DNA of 64,000 nt, taken from NCBI GenBank assembly GCA_016342345.1, contig JAEINO010000012.1, positions 1 to 64,000 of the forward strand, written 5' to 3'. Origin of the DNA: Pseudodesulfovibrio sp. GTDB taxonomy: Bacteria; Desulfobacterota; Desulfovibrionia; Desulfovibrionales; Desulfovibrionaceae. A program made the translations under genes and the position numbers. The notes below the pieces were generated by a model that was not told the origin of the DNA, did no database searches, and saw only the letters and a program-made list of their open reading frames with translations. Positions within the stretch are counted from its first letter, which is position 1. The number at the start of each line of letters is the position of its first letter. Positions 45,467 through 54,679 of the stretch are shown here, one piece after another.

Positions 45467-46585
45467 ATGCGGATTGCATTATTTATAGCATCACTTGGCA
45501 CAGGCGGTGCCGAACGTGTCACATGCATTATGGCTAACTATTGGGTTGGCCATGGGCATGAGGTACATTTAGTGACGCTGTCTTGGGACGGTGCTGAGCC
45601 GGCGTATCCGTTGGATCCCCTTGTTCGTCTTGACTCCTTTGGCGCGGGTGGCCCCTCCCATGGTTTGTTGAACAAGGTTCGTAGCAACGTTAGTAGGTTG
45701 GCTGGTGTTCGCGCAGCGATACGTCGAATTGAGCCGGATGTTGTGATTAGCCATGTGGATTCGACCAATGTGCTTGTCGCACTGGCATGCGTCGGTCTTG
45801 GCATAAAACCGTTTCTGGTGGAACACATCCATCCTCCGATGCATGACATCGGGCCAGTATGGGGAACTCTGCGCTCCTTCTCTTATGGTCTGGCACGCAA
45901 GGTAGTCGTTCTGACCGAAGCTACGAGACAACATTTCCGATCCACACTTGGTGATGACAAGATTGCGGTGATTCCGAATCCTGTGGTCGAGGCGGACTCC
46001 AGTTCTCAGGCTGAGGTGGTGAAATCATATCCTAGGGTTCTGCTGTGTGCCGGGCGACTGGTTAGACAAAAAGGGTTCGATATAATGCTTGATACATTTG
46101 CTCGCATTGCACCGGACTTTCCAGATTGGGGACTTGTCATCTTGGGCGAAGGGCCTGAGCGGGTAGCACTAGAAACACAAACCGCGTCACTTGGATTAAC
46201 TGACAGGGTTCAAATGCCCGGTGTAGTGGATAATCCCTTTTATAGCTACGGAGCAGACATCTTCGTGATGCCGTCTCGGTATGAAGGTTTTCCCATGGCG
46301 CTGTGTGAAGCCATGGCTGCAGGGCTTCCTGCTGTTTCTTTCGATTGTCCGACCGGACCTGCTGACATCGTGCGCACTGAGGTTGATGGAATTCTTGTTC
46401 CGCCTGAAAGGGGCGAAGAGTTGGCTCATGCCTTGTCTCGGATGATGAGTGATCCTTTACTGCGAAAAGCATTATCCGCCAAGTCTGTGGAAGTGGCGGG
46501 TAGATTTTCGGTGGAACGGGTCATGGGAGTGTGGGAGCAATTAATACATGGTGGTAGTGCGCCGGAAGAGTCCGTGCATGGATAA
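45467..46585 (+). CDS. GT4 family glycosyltransferase
   Basis: 372 residues. LGTGGAERVTCIMANYWVGH is the acceptor loop. VLLCAGRLVRQKGFDIMLDT, VILGEGPER and MPSRYEGFPMALCEAMAAGL form the donor domain with E-x7-E. It starts 90 bases after the MBOAT gene, with GGAGG 6 bases before the ATG. Confidence 0.92.
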   Translation: MRIALFIASLGTGGAERVTCIMANYWVGHGHEVHLVTLSWDGAEPAYPLDPLVRLDSFGAGGPSHGLLNKVRSNVSRLAGVRAAIRRIEPDVVISHVDSTNVLVALACVGLGIKPFLVEHIHPPMHDIGPVWGTLRSFSYGLARKVVVLTEATRQHFRSTLGDDKIAVIPNPVVEADSSSQAEVVKSYPRVLLCAGRLVRQKGFDIMLDTFARIAPDFPDWGLVILGEGPERVALETQTASLGLTDRVQMPGVVDNPFYSYGADIFVMPSRYEGFPMALCEAMAAGLPAVSFDCPTGPADIVRTEVDGILVPPERGEELAHALSRMMSDPLLRKALSAKSVEVAGRFSVERVMGVWEQLIHGGSAPEESVHG

Positions 46586-46607
46586 AGCACAGAAGGGTAA
46601 ATTTCGG

Positions 46608-47723
46608 ATGAAAATCGCGTTATTGATAAGCTCTATGCACAGCAATGAAGGTGTCCGTGGTTGCGGAATGCAGCGGGCAGCGACTAGTTTGGCTGAGGGG
46701 TGGGTCGCTAATGGGCATGAGGTGACAATTGTTACCTTTGCACCAGAGGGAACCGCCTGTACTTTCTCGTTGGACCAACGTGTGCAAGTCCGCCAGCTTG
46801 ATCTTAATCGTCCTGTCAGCAACAGCCTGAAGGCTGCAATAAGACTTGTTCATGATGCATTGAGCATCAGGAGGGCTCTAGCTGAAATCAGGCCTCATGT
46901 TGCTGTGACATTCGGAGATCAAACGAGCATCCTGACGTTGTTGGGAGGGCTTTTCTTTGGCGTGCCTGTTATTGTCGCGGAACGAACACACCCTTTGCAT
47001 TACGAGCTTGGGCGCGTCATGGGCGTGCTGCGAAAATTACTATATCCTTGGGCGGCTGCTCATGTTGCTCAGTCTGAAGATATTGCACAATGGTATTTAA
47101 ACAACATGCGGGTTAGCAATGTTGCGGTCATACCTAATACCATAGCCAGTCCGGAGTTTCTCAGGACGCCTTCAGATAAAGCCGTCAAGACGGTCATTGG
47201 TGTTGGCATGCTCGCCGAAGTAAAGGGGTTTCCATTTCTGATCAATGCTTTTGCGGCCATCGCTTCAAATCACCCAAGCTGGCAGCTTATCATCTATGGA
47301 GAGGGGCCTGATATGCAAGCCCTGATTGACCTATCGAAGAAGTGCGGCGTTGGTGACAGGGTTGTTCTAAAAGGATGGGTTGATGACCTGAAGCGCCAGA
47401 TGAGTGAGGCGGATATGTTTGTCCTTACCTCCAGAACCGAAGGGTTTCCGAACGCTCTTGGCGAGGCTCTCGCATGCGGACTTCCTGCAGTCGCTTTTGA
47501 TTGTCCGAGCGGACCTGCGGACATAATCCGGCATGGAATTGACGGTTACCTTGTTCCTCCTGGTGATGTGGAAAAATTGGCTTTGCGTATGAATTGCCTG
47601 ATGGAAGATCGTGCGTTACGTGAAGAATTTTCTGCGTCTGCTGGTGATGTCGTGGAACGGTTTTCCCTTGAATCCATTTTGGAACGATGGGATCTCCTTT
47701 TTGACTCTGTCAGGCAGAAATGA
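46608..47723 (+). CDS. GT4 family glycosyltransferase, last gene of the cluster
   Basis: 371 residues from ATG 46608 (AAGGG upstream); ATG 46578 is an alternative. Donor motifs VIGVGMLAEVKGFPFLINAF, IIYGEGPDMQALI and LTSRTEGFPNALGEALACGL are similar to those of the preceding gene (for example both have AFDCPSGPADI/SFDCPTGPADI), so the two are probable tandem paralogues. Confidence 0.92.
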   Translation: MKIALLISSMHSNEGVRGCGMQRAATSLAEGWVANGHEVTIVTFAPEGTACTFSLDQRVQVRQLDLNRPVSNSLKAAIRLVHDALSIRRALAEIRPHVAVTFGDQTSILTLLGGLFFGVPVIVAERTHPLHYELGRVMGVLRKLLYPWAAAHVAQSEDIAQWYLNNMRVSNVAVIPNTIASPEFLRTPSDKAVKTVIGVGMLAEVKGFPFLINAFAAIASNHPSWQLIIYGEGPDMQALIDLSKKCGVGDRVVLKGWVDDLKRQMSEADMFVLTSRTEGFPNALGEALACGLPAVAFDCPSGPADIIRHGIDGYLVPPGDVEKLALRMNCLMEDRALREEFSASAGDVVERFSLESILERWDLLFDSVRQK

Positions 47724-47786
47724 TGACTATACGACCGTTGAGCCATTCTTGCTCAATTTCTCTCCCCCTCCTCCTGATTTTCTAGA

Positions 47787-48590
47787 TCATGACTTGATAG
47801 CACTGTGGAGAATGAAGGGAGAGGTGACCTTGTTGGGCCATTCCGGAAGGCCGCTTCTGTTGGCAAGCCAGACAATTTTTGAAAGGGCGCTGAAAGAGCG
47901 CAGGATGAAAGTGTTCCACTTGGATTGTGGCCTTTTTACTATGGCGAGTGAAAGTGCGGACAGATTCAGGGAAAGGAAATACCCGGCATGTGTGGTTGTC
48001 AGTTCGGAAGCATCCGCTGCTTTTTCCAGCGTAGAAGGAGACATTGGAACGTGGGCGTCATAGACTTCACGATTAAGTAATCGCATCAATGTGCCTGGAA
48101 TATGTGTGACATTAGGCACCATCGTTATAAGTATGCCCTTAGGTTTGAGCAGGCCTGCCAAAGCTCGAATTGTGGCCGTTGTGTCGGAAAAGTGTTCGAC
48201 AAGACCAAATGACACGACGATGTCAAAGCTCTCCTTTAGCTCCTCCTCAACTTGGAAAAGATCGCCTTGATGAATTGTTCCGTTAGTCTCGTTTCGACGG
48301 AGCATTTCTCTTGCTTGAGCGCAGCCTTCCGGGGAGTAATCGAGGCCTGTAACATCAAAACCGTATTGCTTGAAAAAATAGGGGAGCCACCGAGAACCAG
48401 CACAGCCTACTTCGAGGAGTTTTTTGTTTTGGGTTGAGGTGAAAGTTTCGGTAAAGAAGTCATGGAATCTTTGATCCACGTGGTAGTCGAGGCTAGTATG
48501 GGAGGGATTCACTGCTGCGGGCAGCTCTCTGTTTTTCCAATTTTCATCCCAAAATTGTTGCCCTGCGCGATCATCATTGTCTGCCATCAT
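47787..48590 (-). CDS. class I SAM-dependent methyltransferase
   Basis: 267 residues; AGGAG lies before the double ATG at 48590. LLEVGCAGSRWLPYFFKQYG is motif I, VTGLDYSPEG motif II and IVVSFGLVEHF motif IV of type 11/12 methyltransferases. It converges on the glycan cluster and may methylate a sugar. The C-terminal ~60 residues are unlike the core domain. Confidence 0.85.
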   Translation of the reverse strand: MMADNDDRAGQQFWDENWKNRELPAAVNPSHTSLDYHVDQRFHDFFTETFTSTQNKKLLEVGCAGSRWLPYFFKQYGFDVTGLDYSPEGCAQAREMLRRNETNGTIHQGDLFQVEEELKESFDIVVSFGLVEHFSDTTATIRALAGLLKPKGILITMVPNVTHIPGTLMRLLNREVYDAHVPMSPSTLEKAADASELTTTHAGYFLSLNLSALSLAIVKRPQSKWNTFILRSFSALSKIVWLANRSGLPEWPNKVTSPFILHSAIKS

Positions 48591-48860
48591 ATTCTCCTGT
48601 CCGAGTCTGACGTGTTTATCTGTGATTTGAGTATGACTACTATAGGCCTCTGGCCCTAGTTCGATGCTCAGGCACCCTCCCCCTCCTCATTTTTAGGAGG
48701 GCTGAAAAGTGTAGACTATGCTGCCGATGACCATATCGGGGCGTTTGTAGTAATATGTCCAGAGTCATCTAGTTGCATGATACTGAATCTCTTCGCTGTA
48801 TATGCTTCTCAATGTTGTTATATAGAGAAATGTATGTCTAGATGTGATGTGTATAGAGAG
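48591..48860. other. intergenic region with a stem-loop
   Basis: About 270 bases with no gene. A hairpin CCCTCCT/AGGAGGG at 48681-48701 could end the leftward carbamoyltransferase operon or attenuate the methyltransferase gene, although no T-run follows. Confidence 0.4.
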
Positions 48861-50717
48861 CTAATCTAGTTCAAACTGATTTCGCCAATCGTCTTTTTCG
48901 CCCCAAGCAGGTTGCTCGGTTTTGGTGAAAAGGATGTTGCCAACCACTAGATAGTCCATTTCAGTACGCATGAAGCAGGCGTATGCGTCCATGGGGGTGC
49001 AAACGATGGGTTCGCCGCGGACGTTGAAGCTAGTGTTGACCACTAGGCCGCAATCGTGGTCGCGGTTGAAGGCGTTGATCAGTCCCCAATAGCGGGGATT
49101 GGTCTCTTTGCTCACAGACTGGATGCGGGCGGAATTGTCGACGTGAGTAACTGCCGGGATGGTGGAGCGTTGCACGTACAAGCGCTCGTACATATTCATG
49201 GAATCATATCCTTCCGGCAGGGGAGAACATTGATCCTCGGCAACCGGGGCCACGATGAGCATGTATGGAGATGGGCGGTCGAGGTCAAACCATGTGTCGA
49301 TTTCTTCTTCCATGACGGAAGGGGCGAACGGCCTGAATCCTTCGCGGTATTTAATTTTCAGATTGAGTTTTTTCTGCATCTCCGGGTGACGAGGATCGCC
49401 AAGGATGGAGCGTCCGCCGAGCGCGCGTGGGCCATACTCCATACGGCCTTGGAACCAGCCGATGGCATTGCCCTTGCCCAGAAGCTCTGCGACCTCGGTG
49501 TACATGTTTTCTAGGTCATCGTGCTTCTCGTAGGGGGCAGAGTAGCGCCGCACTACCTGCATGGTGTCGGTTTCGCTGAATTCAGGGCCGAGGTAAGATC
49601 CACGCATGGAATCCGGGGTCTGGACAGTGCGTTCTTTACCTTGCCAGATATGGCGTGCGGCCAGAGCGGCGCCGAGTGCCCCGCCAGCATCGCCTGCTGC
49701 GGGTTGAATCCAGATATCTTTGAAGGTGCCACGACGAAGTAGCTTGCCGTTGGCCACGCAGTTGAGGGCAACTCCGCCTGCCATGACCAGATTCTCACAG
49801 CCGGTCAATTCACGGGCGGTTTCGGCCAGAGTGAAGACTATCTCTTCGGTGACCTGCTGGATAGCCAGAGCCAAGTCCATATACTCTTGGGAAATTTCGC
49901 TTTCAGGTTTCCGGGTCGGGATACCGAACAGTTTCTCCCATTTGGGAGAATTGCACATTGTCAGGCCTGTGGCATAGCTGAAGTAGTCCATTTGCAGCAG
50001 AAGGGAACCATCTTCGCGGACATCAATGAGGTCGGAGTAAATAGCCTCTTTCCATTTTTCGACACGAGGGGAAGTTGGATTACCGTAGGGTGCCAGCCCC
50101 ATGAGCTTGTATTCGCCGGAGTTGACCCGGAACCCACAGAAGGCAGTAAAGGCGGAGTAGAGAAGGCCCAGAGAATGAGGGAAATGGAGTTCCTTGATAA
50201 CGGTGATGTCTTTGCCAACGCCCTTGCCGATTGTGGTCGTCGCCCATTCGCCAACGCCATCTACTGTCAGGATGGCTGCTTCCTCGAAGGGGGATGGGTA
50301 AAATGCGCTGGCGGCATGAGAGAGGTGGTGCTCGGGGAAGAGTAGTTTGGGTTTGCCTTCTCCGAGTCTGGCAAGCTCGTCGTTCAGCATTTTACGCATG
50401 AACAGTTTTTCTTTGATCCATACCGGGATGGAGGAAAGGAAGCTGGCTAACCCTTTGGGTGCAAACCCATTATATGTTTCCAGCAAACGCTCGAATTTGA
50501 GGTACGGCTTGTCATAGAAAGCTACCGCCGTTAGGTCGGAGAGCGACAAGCCGCCTTCTTGCAGCACATACTTGGCTGCATTGTGAGGGAAGCCCGCATC
50601 ATGCTTTTTACGAGTAAACCGTTCTTCTTGGGCAGCCGCAATAATCTCACCGTCCATGAGGAGAACGGCGGCTGAATCGTGGTAGAATGCCGAGATGCCA
50701 AGAATTGTATCAGCCAT
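48861..50717 (-). CDS. carbamoyltransferase (NodU/CmcH/TobZ family)
   Basis: 618 residues. The N-terminal Kae1-like domain has LGISAFYHDSAAVL, the metal-site HHLSHAASAFYPS and TVDGVGEWATT. The C-terminal domain has GRMEYGPRALGGRSILGDPR and VNTSFNVRGEPIV, the full set of the family. It carbamoylates a hydroxyl, probably on a sugar, using carbamoyl phosphate and ATP. It is the third gene of an SxtJ-DUF5989-carbamoyltransferase operon. Confidence 0.93.
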   Translation of the reverse strand: MADTILGISAFYHDSAAVLLMDGEIIAAAQEERFTRKKHDAGFPHNAAKYVLQEGGLSLSDLTAVAFYDKPYLKFERLLETYNGFAPKGLASFLSSIPVWIKEKLFMRKMLNDELARLGEGKPKLLFPEHHLSHAASAFYPSPFEEAAILTVDGVGEWATTTIGKGVGKDITVIKELHFPHSLGLLYSAFTAFCGFRVNSGEYKLMGLAPYGNPTSPRVEKWKEAIYSDLIDVREDGSLLLQMDYFSYATGLTMCNSPKWEKLFGIPTRKPESEISQEYMDLALAIQQVTEEIVFTLAETARELTGCENLVMAGGVALNCVANGKLLRRGTFKDIWIQPAAGDAGGALGAALAARHIWQGKERTVQTPDSMRGSYLGPEFSETDTMQVVRRYSAPYEKHDDLENMYTEVAELLGKGNAIGWFQGRMEYGPRALGGRSILGDPRHPEMQKKLNLKIKYREGFRPFAPSVMEEEIDTWFDLDRPSPYMLIVAPVAEDQCSPLPEGYDSMNMYERLYVQRSTIPAVTHVDNSARIQSVSKETNPRYWGLINAFNRDHDCGLVVNTSFNVRGEPIVCTPMDAYACFMRTEMDYLVVGNILFTKTEQPAWGEKDDWRNQFELD

Positions 50718-50725
50718 GGATTACC

Positions 50726-50875
50726 CTAGAAAATGGTGTAAATGAATGGAGCAATGGCCGAGCCGCCCGTTAACACAATCAGTGCGCCGAATAAGAGTAA
50801 TGCCAGAATGATGGGCAGCAGCCAGAATTTTTTACGGACTTTAAGAAAGCCCAAAAGATCTTTGAGAAAATCCAC
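50726..50875 (-). CDS. DUF5989 family small membrane protein
   Basis: A 49-residue gene with GTG start and AGGAG six bases upstream. The product is a short amphipathic start (DFLKDLLGFLKVRKKFW) then one transmembrane helix (LLPIILALLLFGALIVL). This size, pattern and position between carbamoyltransferase and SxtJ-like genes are typical of DUF5989. It probably acts as a membrane subunit or anchor of the modification complex. Confidence 0.8.
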   Translation of the reverse strand: MDFLKDLLGFLKVRKKFWLLPIILALLLFGALIVLTGGSAIAPFIYTIF

Positions 50876-50884
50876 AATTGTCTC

Positions 50885-51298
50885 CTAGAAAGGTAGTTCT
50901 ATTTCTTCTGGTGTGTATGTGTGGTCGCGGGTTTCGAAAACTGATCCGTTTCCTTTTTTCCACTTTTTCAAAGCCATGGGATCATGTCCGAGGGCCCGTC
51001 TAAGTAAAGCCAGCGGTGTCAATATGATAAAGAATACCAGAGTCAGAATGATCTTGGACATGACAGTGCCAAGCAAATGAGAAAACCCAAGCCATGCCTT
51101 GGCAGGCAGGGTGTATATTGCTGGCCATGTCATGTTTATGACCAACAGAATGATGGCTCCCAGAAACCAGTCGCGTGTGCCGGAAAACCAGCCTGCTAAA
51201 AGGCATATGAGTACCATGGCCATACCGGTATCGCTGCATTCTTTTGGTGAGATGCTTTTGGGAAAGAATTTAGTTAGTTCGTATTTCTTTGAGGCCAT
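50885..51298 (-). CDS. SxtJ family membrane protein
   Basis: 137 residues with three hydrophobic segments (around MAMVLICLLAGWFSG, FLGAIILLVINMTWPAIY and IILTLVFFIILTPLALL). The tail is GHDPMALKKWKKG and ends in acidic residues. SxtJ-like proteins accompany NodU-type carbamoyltransferases; their role is unknown. It is the first gene of the operon. Confidence 0.8.
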   Translation of the reverse strand: MASKKYELTKFFPKSISPKECSDTGMAMVLICLLAGWFSGTRDWFLGAIILLVINMTWPAIYTLPAKAWLGFSHLLGTVMSKIILTLVFFIILTPLALLRRALGHDPMALKKWKKGNGSVFETRDHTYTPEEIELPF

Positions 51299-51315
51299 AA
51301 TATTTAGTCCTTAAC

Positions 51316-51346
51316 ATTATAATATACCCTTCGCGGTTGATGCCAA
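51316..51346 (-). promoter_or_regulatory. sigma70-like promoter of the carbamoyltransferase operon
   Basis: On the minus strand TTGGCA (51341-51346) is followed after 16 bases by TATTAT (51319-51324), with an overlapping TATAAT at 51316-51321. The SxtJ start codon lies about 20 bases downstream. Confidence 0.5.
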
Positions 51347-51417
51347 ATATTTTGTGAATAAGCAAGAACGACAAGATTAGCTTAGTGCATGCTCTGATGC
51401 GTAATATGGCTACTTCT

Positions 51418-51781
51418 TCGTGGCTCGCCCGTGGCTCCACCTGTGTTAAACGTGTTTTTTGTGTCATTGGTGGCATTCTTAACCTCCTGAAATCATGTAG
51501 GTAAGCGACTTCCCGGTTGTTCTTGTCTATTCTGTCACCCGGGAGGTCCTTCTGATAAAAAGAGTCAAAATATCAGCATGTTACACAAGCGTCTTCCCCC
51601 TGTGTGTCCGCTTTAGGGCTTAATGGATGCACATTCTCATTCGATTTAGAGGTTGGGAACGATAAGTTGTTGCGCAGAGAGCCTCCGGCGTAACAACTGT
51701 GCAATAAGTTGAGTATTGCTTCTGCGCTGGATGGAAAACGTTCAGAATCTCGATGGCGTTCTTTTTGATTCGATAAGGGAC
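51418..51781. repeat. ~360-bp dispersed repeat R, copy 1
   Basis: Starts TCGTGGCTCGCCCGTGGCTC and shares its whole length with 57760-58113 and 62334-62698 at high identity by eye, including AACGTGTTTTTTGTG, GTAAGCGACTT, CACCCGGGAGGT, GCCTCCGGCGTAACAAC and AAAACGTTCAGAATCT. In copies 1 and 3 similarity continues into the RHH gene. A minus-strand frame (VAYLHDFRRLR...QKTRLTQVEPR) remains open in all three copies. Confidence 0.9.
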
Positions 51782-51881
51782 GACATAGGGGGAGGCAATG
51801 TCTTCTCAAGTTATCACGCTTACTCGGACAGAGTCGTTGACTACAATGAGTACAATATACCTCGTAATCAAGGAGTCCATT

Positions 51882-52127
51882 ATGAGCACCGTCACAGCCC
51901 ACATACTGGAAGATGCTGCAGCGAAATTAGACGAGCTTGCCAAGGCTACAAACCGAAGTAAGTCGTTCATTGTTGCCAACGCATTGAAGCAATTCCTCGA
52001 AGAACAGGCATGGCAAGTTGCGCGAATCAACGAAAGCATTGCCCAGGCCGATGCCGGAAAATTCGCGACTGAAACTGAAATCAAGGATGAATTCGCAAAG
52101 TGGGGATTAGGCCTTGACGCTGACTGA
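51882..52127 (+). CDS. ribbon-helix-helix antitoxin (ParD/CopG-like), copy 1
   Basis: 81 residues from ATG 51882 (AAGGAG six bases upstream). The RHH core is TVTAHILEDAAAKLDELAKA followed by TNRSKSFIVANALKQFLEE. The C-terminal part (QADAGKFATETEIKDEFAKW) would wrap the toxin. The matching toxin gene downstream is truncated. A near-identical copy lies at 62800-63045. Confidence 0.88.
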   Translation: MSTVTAHILEDAAAKLDELAKATNRSKSFIVANALKQFLEEQAWQVARINESIAQADAGKFATETEIKDEFAKWGLGLDAD

Positions 52128-52197
52128 TATTCGCTGGATCCCCAGTACACGCCAGAATCTGGCAGAGTTGTCAGTGACTCAAGCAATTGCTGGATAG
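52114..52197 (+). pseudogene. truncated ParE/RelE-type toxin remnant
   Basis: A 27-codon frame starting at TTG 52114, overlapping the antitoxin end as in parDE operons. It begins TLTDIRWIPSTRQNLAEL, the usual entry of ParE toxins, and stops after 27 residues instead of ~95. The toxin is presumably dead, leaving an orphan antitoxin. Confidence 0.6.
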
Positions 52198-52375
52198 TGG
52201 GCATCTAGGTCGAGTTCCTATGACGCGAGAAATCATAGCTTCTCCCTATGCCATTCCTTACCCGATCAAAGGGAGCACCGTTGATATTTTGAATGTGTTT
52301 CACTCCGCACAGAAACGGTAATAAACAGAAGAAAGATTGAACGCTTCATCTTTGAGGCAGAACACGCTCTGCCCT

Positions 52376-53551
52376 CTACACGACATGCTCACCAGGAATA
52401 TCCAGTCCCATATCCATAATCCGGATGTATTCACTATAGGCATATACCCGGTTGCGCTTTCTGCCGCTGACCTCCTTTACGATCCCGATTAGTTCCAAAT
52501 TGCGCAGAGAGCTGTTAACTGTCGCATGCGTCTTGCCCGTAGCTTCCACCAAACTGGTCGGAGTGGTAATCGGTTGTGCCAGTAAAACATTATGAATAGC
52601 CTTAGCGGTCTTCTTTGCTTTGCCTAGGCCTTCGATAATTGCTTCATCCTTCGCGACCATCGTCTGGAGTTCTTTGGCCGTCAAAACCGCCTGGTCAGCA
52701 GTCCGCACAACTGCTTCGGCAAAGAACGCCAACCACGTTTCCCAGTCCCCATTCCGTCTTACCATGTCCAGCATGTCATAATATTGCTGGCGGTAAGTTT
52801 TAAAGTACAGACTGAGATACAAGGAGGGCTGCTTCAAAAGACCTTCGGCGCATAGAATCAAAGTGATCATCAATCGGCCAAGTCGACCATTGCCATCAAG
52901 GTGAGGATGAATCGTCTCAAACTGCAAATGCGCCAAAGCTGCTTTCAGGAGCGGCGGGATACCATCGTTATGGAGGAACTTTTCCAGATCGCCCATGAGC
53001 TCCATCAATTGATTGTGCGGCGGCGGGATGAAGATGGCATTACCGGGCCGAGTCCCGCCAACCCAATTCTGAGCCCGTCGATACTCGCCTGGAGCTTTAT
53101 CCTTGCCACGGCCACTTCGAAGCAATATCTCATGCATCTCTTTGAGCAGACGCAAACTCAGTGGAAAATCATCTTCCTGCATGCGCTTCAACCCATGATT
53201 CAAAGCAGCAATATAGTTGCTGACCTCGGCCACATCCTCTTGAGGCACAGGGACAGCCTCCCCCACTTCGTGTGTCAGCAAGTCAGACAACGAAGACTGG
53301 GTTCCTTCAATCTGAGAGGAGAGCACTGCTTCCTTACGTACATACATGTACAGAAACAGATGTGTATTCGGAACGATCTCATTGATAGCATTCAGTTCGC
53401 CCAAAGACAGGTGAGCTTGATCAAAGAGTTTCTGCAAATCGCTCCTCCACTCCACCTCTGGCTCCGGCGGTAATTGGTATGGGATATATGCTTCAACTCG
53501 CTCGTCCTTGACGCTAACGACCTCGGTTCGTCCTGTTTTCTTTCTTAACAT
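52376..53551 (-). CDS. Fic family protein (AMPylase-type) with C-terminal winged helix
   Basis: 391 residues. Fic core HPHLDGNGRLGR (215-226) keeps the catalytic His and the GNGR anion hole, but the usual HPF has His for Phe. An inhibitory helix precedes it (SSQIEG, Ser78-Glu82-Gly83), the intramolecular class. The final ~90 residues are a winged helix (PTSLVEATGKTHATVNSSLR). It would transfer AMP (or another nucleotide part) to a protein hydroxyl. Its start follows a set of TTATTTTAGG operator-like sites. The 3' and 5' parts are duplicated at 63077-63368. Confidence 0.9.
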   Translation of the reverse strand: MLRKKTGRTEVVSVKDERVEAYIPYQLPPEPEVEWRSDLQKLFDQAHLSLGELNAINEIVPNTHLFLYMYVRKEAVLSSQIEGTQSSLSDLLTHEVGEAVPVPQEDVAEVSNYIAALNHGLKRMQEDDFPLSLRLLKEMHEILLRSGRGKDKAPGEYRRAQNWVGGTRPGNAIFIPPPHNQLMELMGDLEKFLHNDGIPPLLKAALAHLQFETIHPHLDGNGRLGRLMITLILCAEGLLKQPSLYLSLYFKTYRQQYYDMLDMVRRNGDWETWLAFFAEAVVRTADQAVLTAKELQTMVAKDEAIIEGLGKAKKTAKAIHNVLLAQPITTPTSLVEATGKTHATVNSSLRNLELIGIVKEVSGRKRNRVYAYSEYIRIMDMGLDIPGEHVV

Positions 53552-53562
53552 AAGACTTCTTT

Positions 53563-53613
53563 TTATTTTAGGATAAAGGATTAAACTAAAATAACGAACT
53601 TTCTTATTTTAGG
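53563..53613. promoter_or_regulatory. operator-like half-sites upstream of fic (copy 1)
   Basis: TTATTTTAGG at 53563-53572, its complement CTAAAATAA at 53586-53594, and TTATTTTAGG at 53604-53613 lie just before the fic start (53551). The arrangement matches the better-preserved palindrome at 63396-63436. Autoregulation by the C-terminal winged helix of Fic is an inference. Confidence 0.6.
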
Positions 53614-53800
53614 CAAATGAGAAACTGAAATAGAATCAACTCATCTCACTATACTCTGTTTTGAAAACGGTTGATAGCCGCTTGGCGAAACATTTAAGCG
53701 CATCCTATAAGCACGTGGTCCGATTCTCGGGGCGAAGCGCACGTTGAATTGGCGTACACATTTTTGTATTTTCTTCTTCCCCTCAGGCGAAATGAAGATC

Positions 53801-54679
53801 TTAGCCCTCGGAAGATTTTAGTAAGATGGTGCTTAATTCTCCGACGCGAAGCTTGGCAAAATTCCAGAATCCAGGGTTCATGATCGTTTGTTGGACGATG
53901 TCCCCTGGAAGGAATCGACGCATCTCATTCTTGAAGGCTTGGGCTACATCGCCAGAGTCCATCTCCTTGAGTCTTTCGCTCAGAGCGTCCTTGAATTCAT
54001 CCGTAGACCCTTTTGCTTCTGCTTTGCGAAGAAGCGTATCTGTTGGCAGTTCAACTCCCTTGTTTGTGAGCCAGATGATGTCCCAAACATCGCGTCCCTT
54101 GATTCTGTTGGGCCGTAGAGCGAAGGCGAGGATTTTGTCGGCAAGGATTTCACTCAGGGACTCTGTGTTGAGAATCAATCCGCTTGTACCCAGATCAACG
54201 CCATAATGGTTTCTGAGCATCATCGGCTGAATGTCGAAGGAGGGCATGTCGCATATATCCACATGTATCTTCTGCTTAGGTGCCGCACGATTCTGCGGTT
54301 CAATTTCCAGACTGAACTTCCATGTGACAACATCGTCGCCTTCCTTGCTGATTTTGGGAGGCTTCACCGAAACCGGGATTCCGAATCGACCCTGAAGAAG
54401 TTCGGGCATACGGGACACAAGAGGTTCGAAGTCGCTTCCATGCAAGGGCTTGGTCGTGGTGAAGTCGAGATCTTCACTGAGGCGATCAGCTCCATAGCAT
54501 GCTCTGAGGCAAGTCCCTCCTATGAATACCATGTGCTGAAGCAGTCCAAGGTTTCTCATTTGGAGGAGAATCTCGTGGTGAAGGATTTCTTTCACCAGTG
54601 TTTCGCGTAGGGTGGTCAGGTGAGGCGCGTTCCGTGCCGCCTCAGCGGTGATCATTTGTAGCATGTTCATTGTTTTCAT
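53801..54679 (-). CDS. AbiEii/AbiGii-type nucleotidyltransferase toxin
   Basis: 292 residues of the type IV toxin class. GGTCLRACYGADRLSEDLDF (52-71) is the nucleotidyltransferase motif with its two Asp residues; ILADKILAFALRPNRIKGRD contains the conserved Lys and Arg of motifs III-IV. It overlaps the antitoxin gene upstream by 4 bases. In AbiE systems this protein modifies tRNA or acts as an NTase and gives phage resistance by halting growth. Confidence 0.9.
   Translation of the reverse strand: MKTMNMLQMITAEAARNAPHLTTLRETLVKEILHHEILLQMRNLGLLQHMVFIGGTCLRACYGADRLSEDLDFTTTKPLHGSDFEPLVSRMPELLQGRFGIPVSVKPPKISKEGDDVVTWKFSLEIEPQNRAAPKQKIHVDICDMPSFDIQPMMLRNHYGVDLGTSGLILNTESLSEILADKILAFALRPNRIKGRDVWDIIWLTNKGVELPTDTLLRKAEAKGSTDEFKDALSERLKEMDSGDVAQAFKNEMRRFLPGDIVQQTIMNPGFWNFAKLRVGELSTILLKSSEG

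Noticed and set aside
47611-48063. 150-codon plus-strand frame at the end of the last GT4 gene
   Set aside because: It overlaps two well-supported genes in other frames and has no family resemblance.
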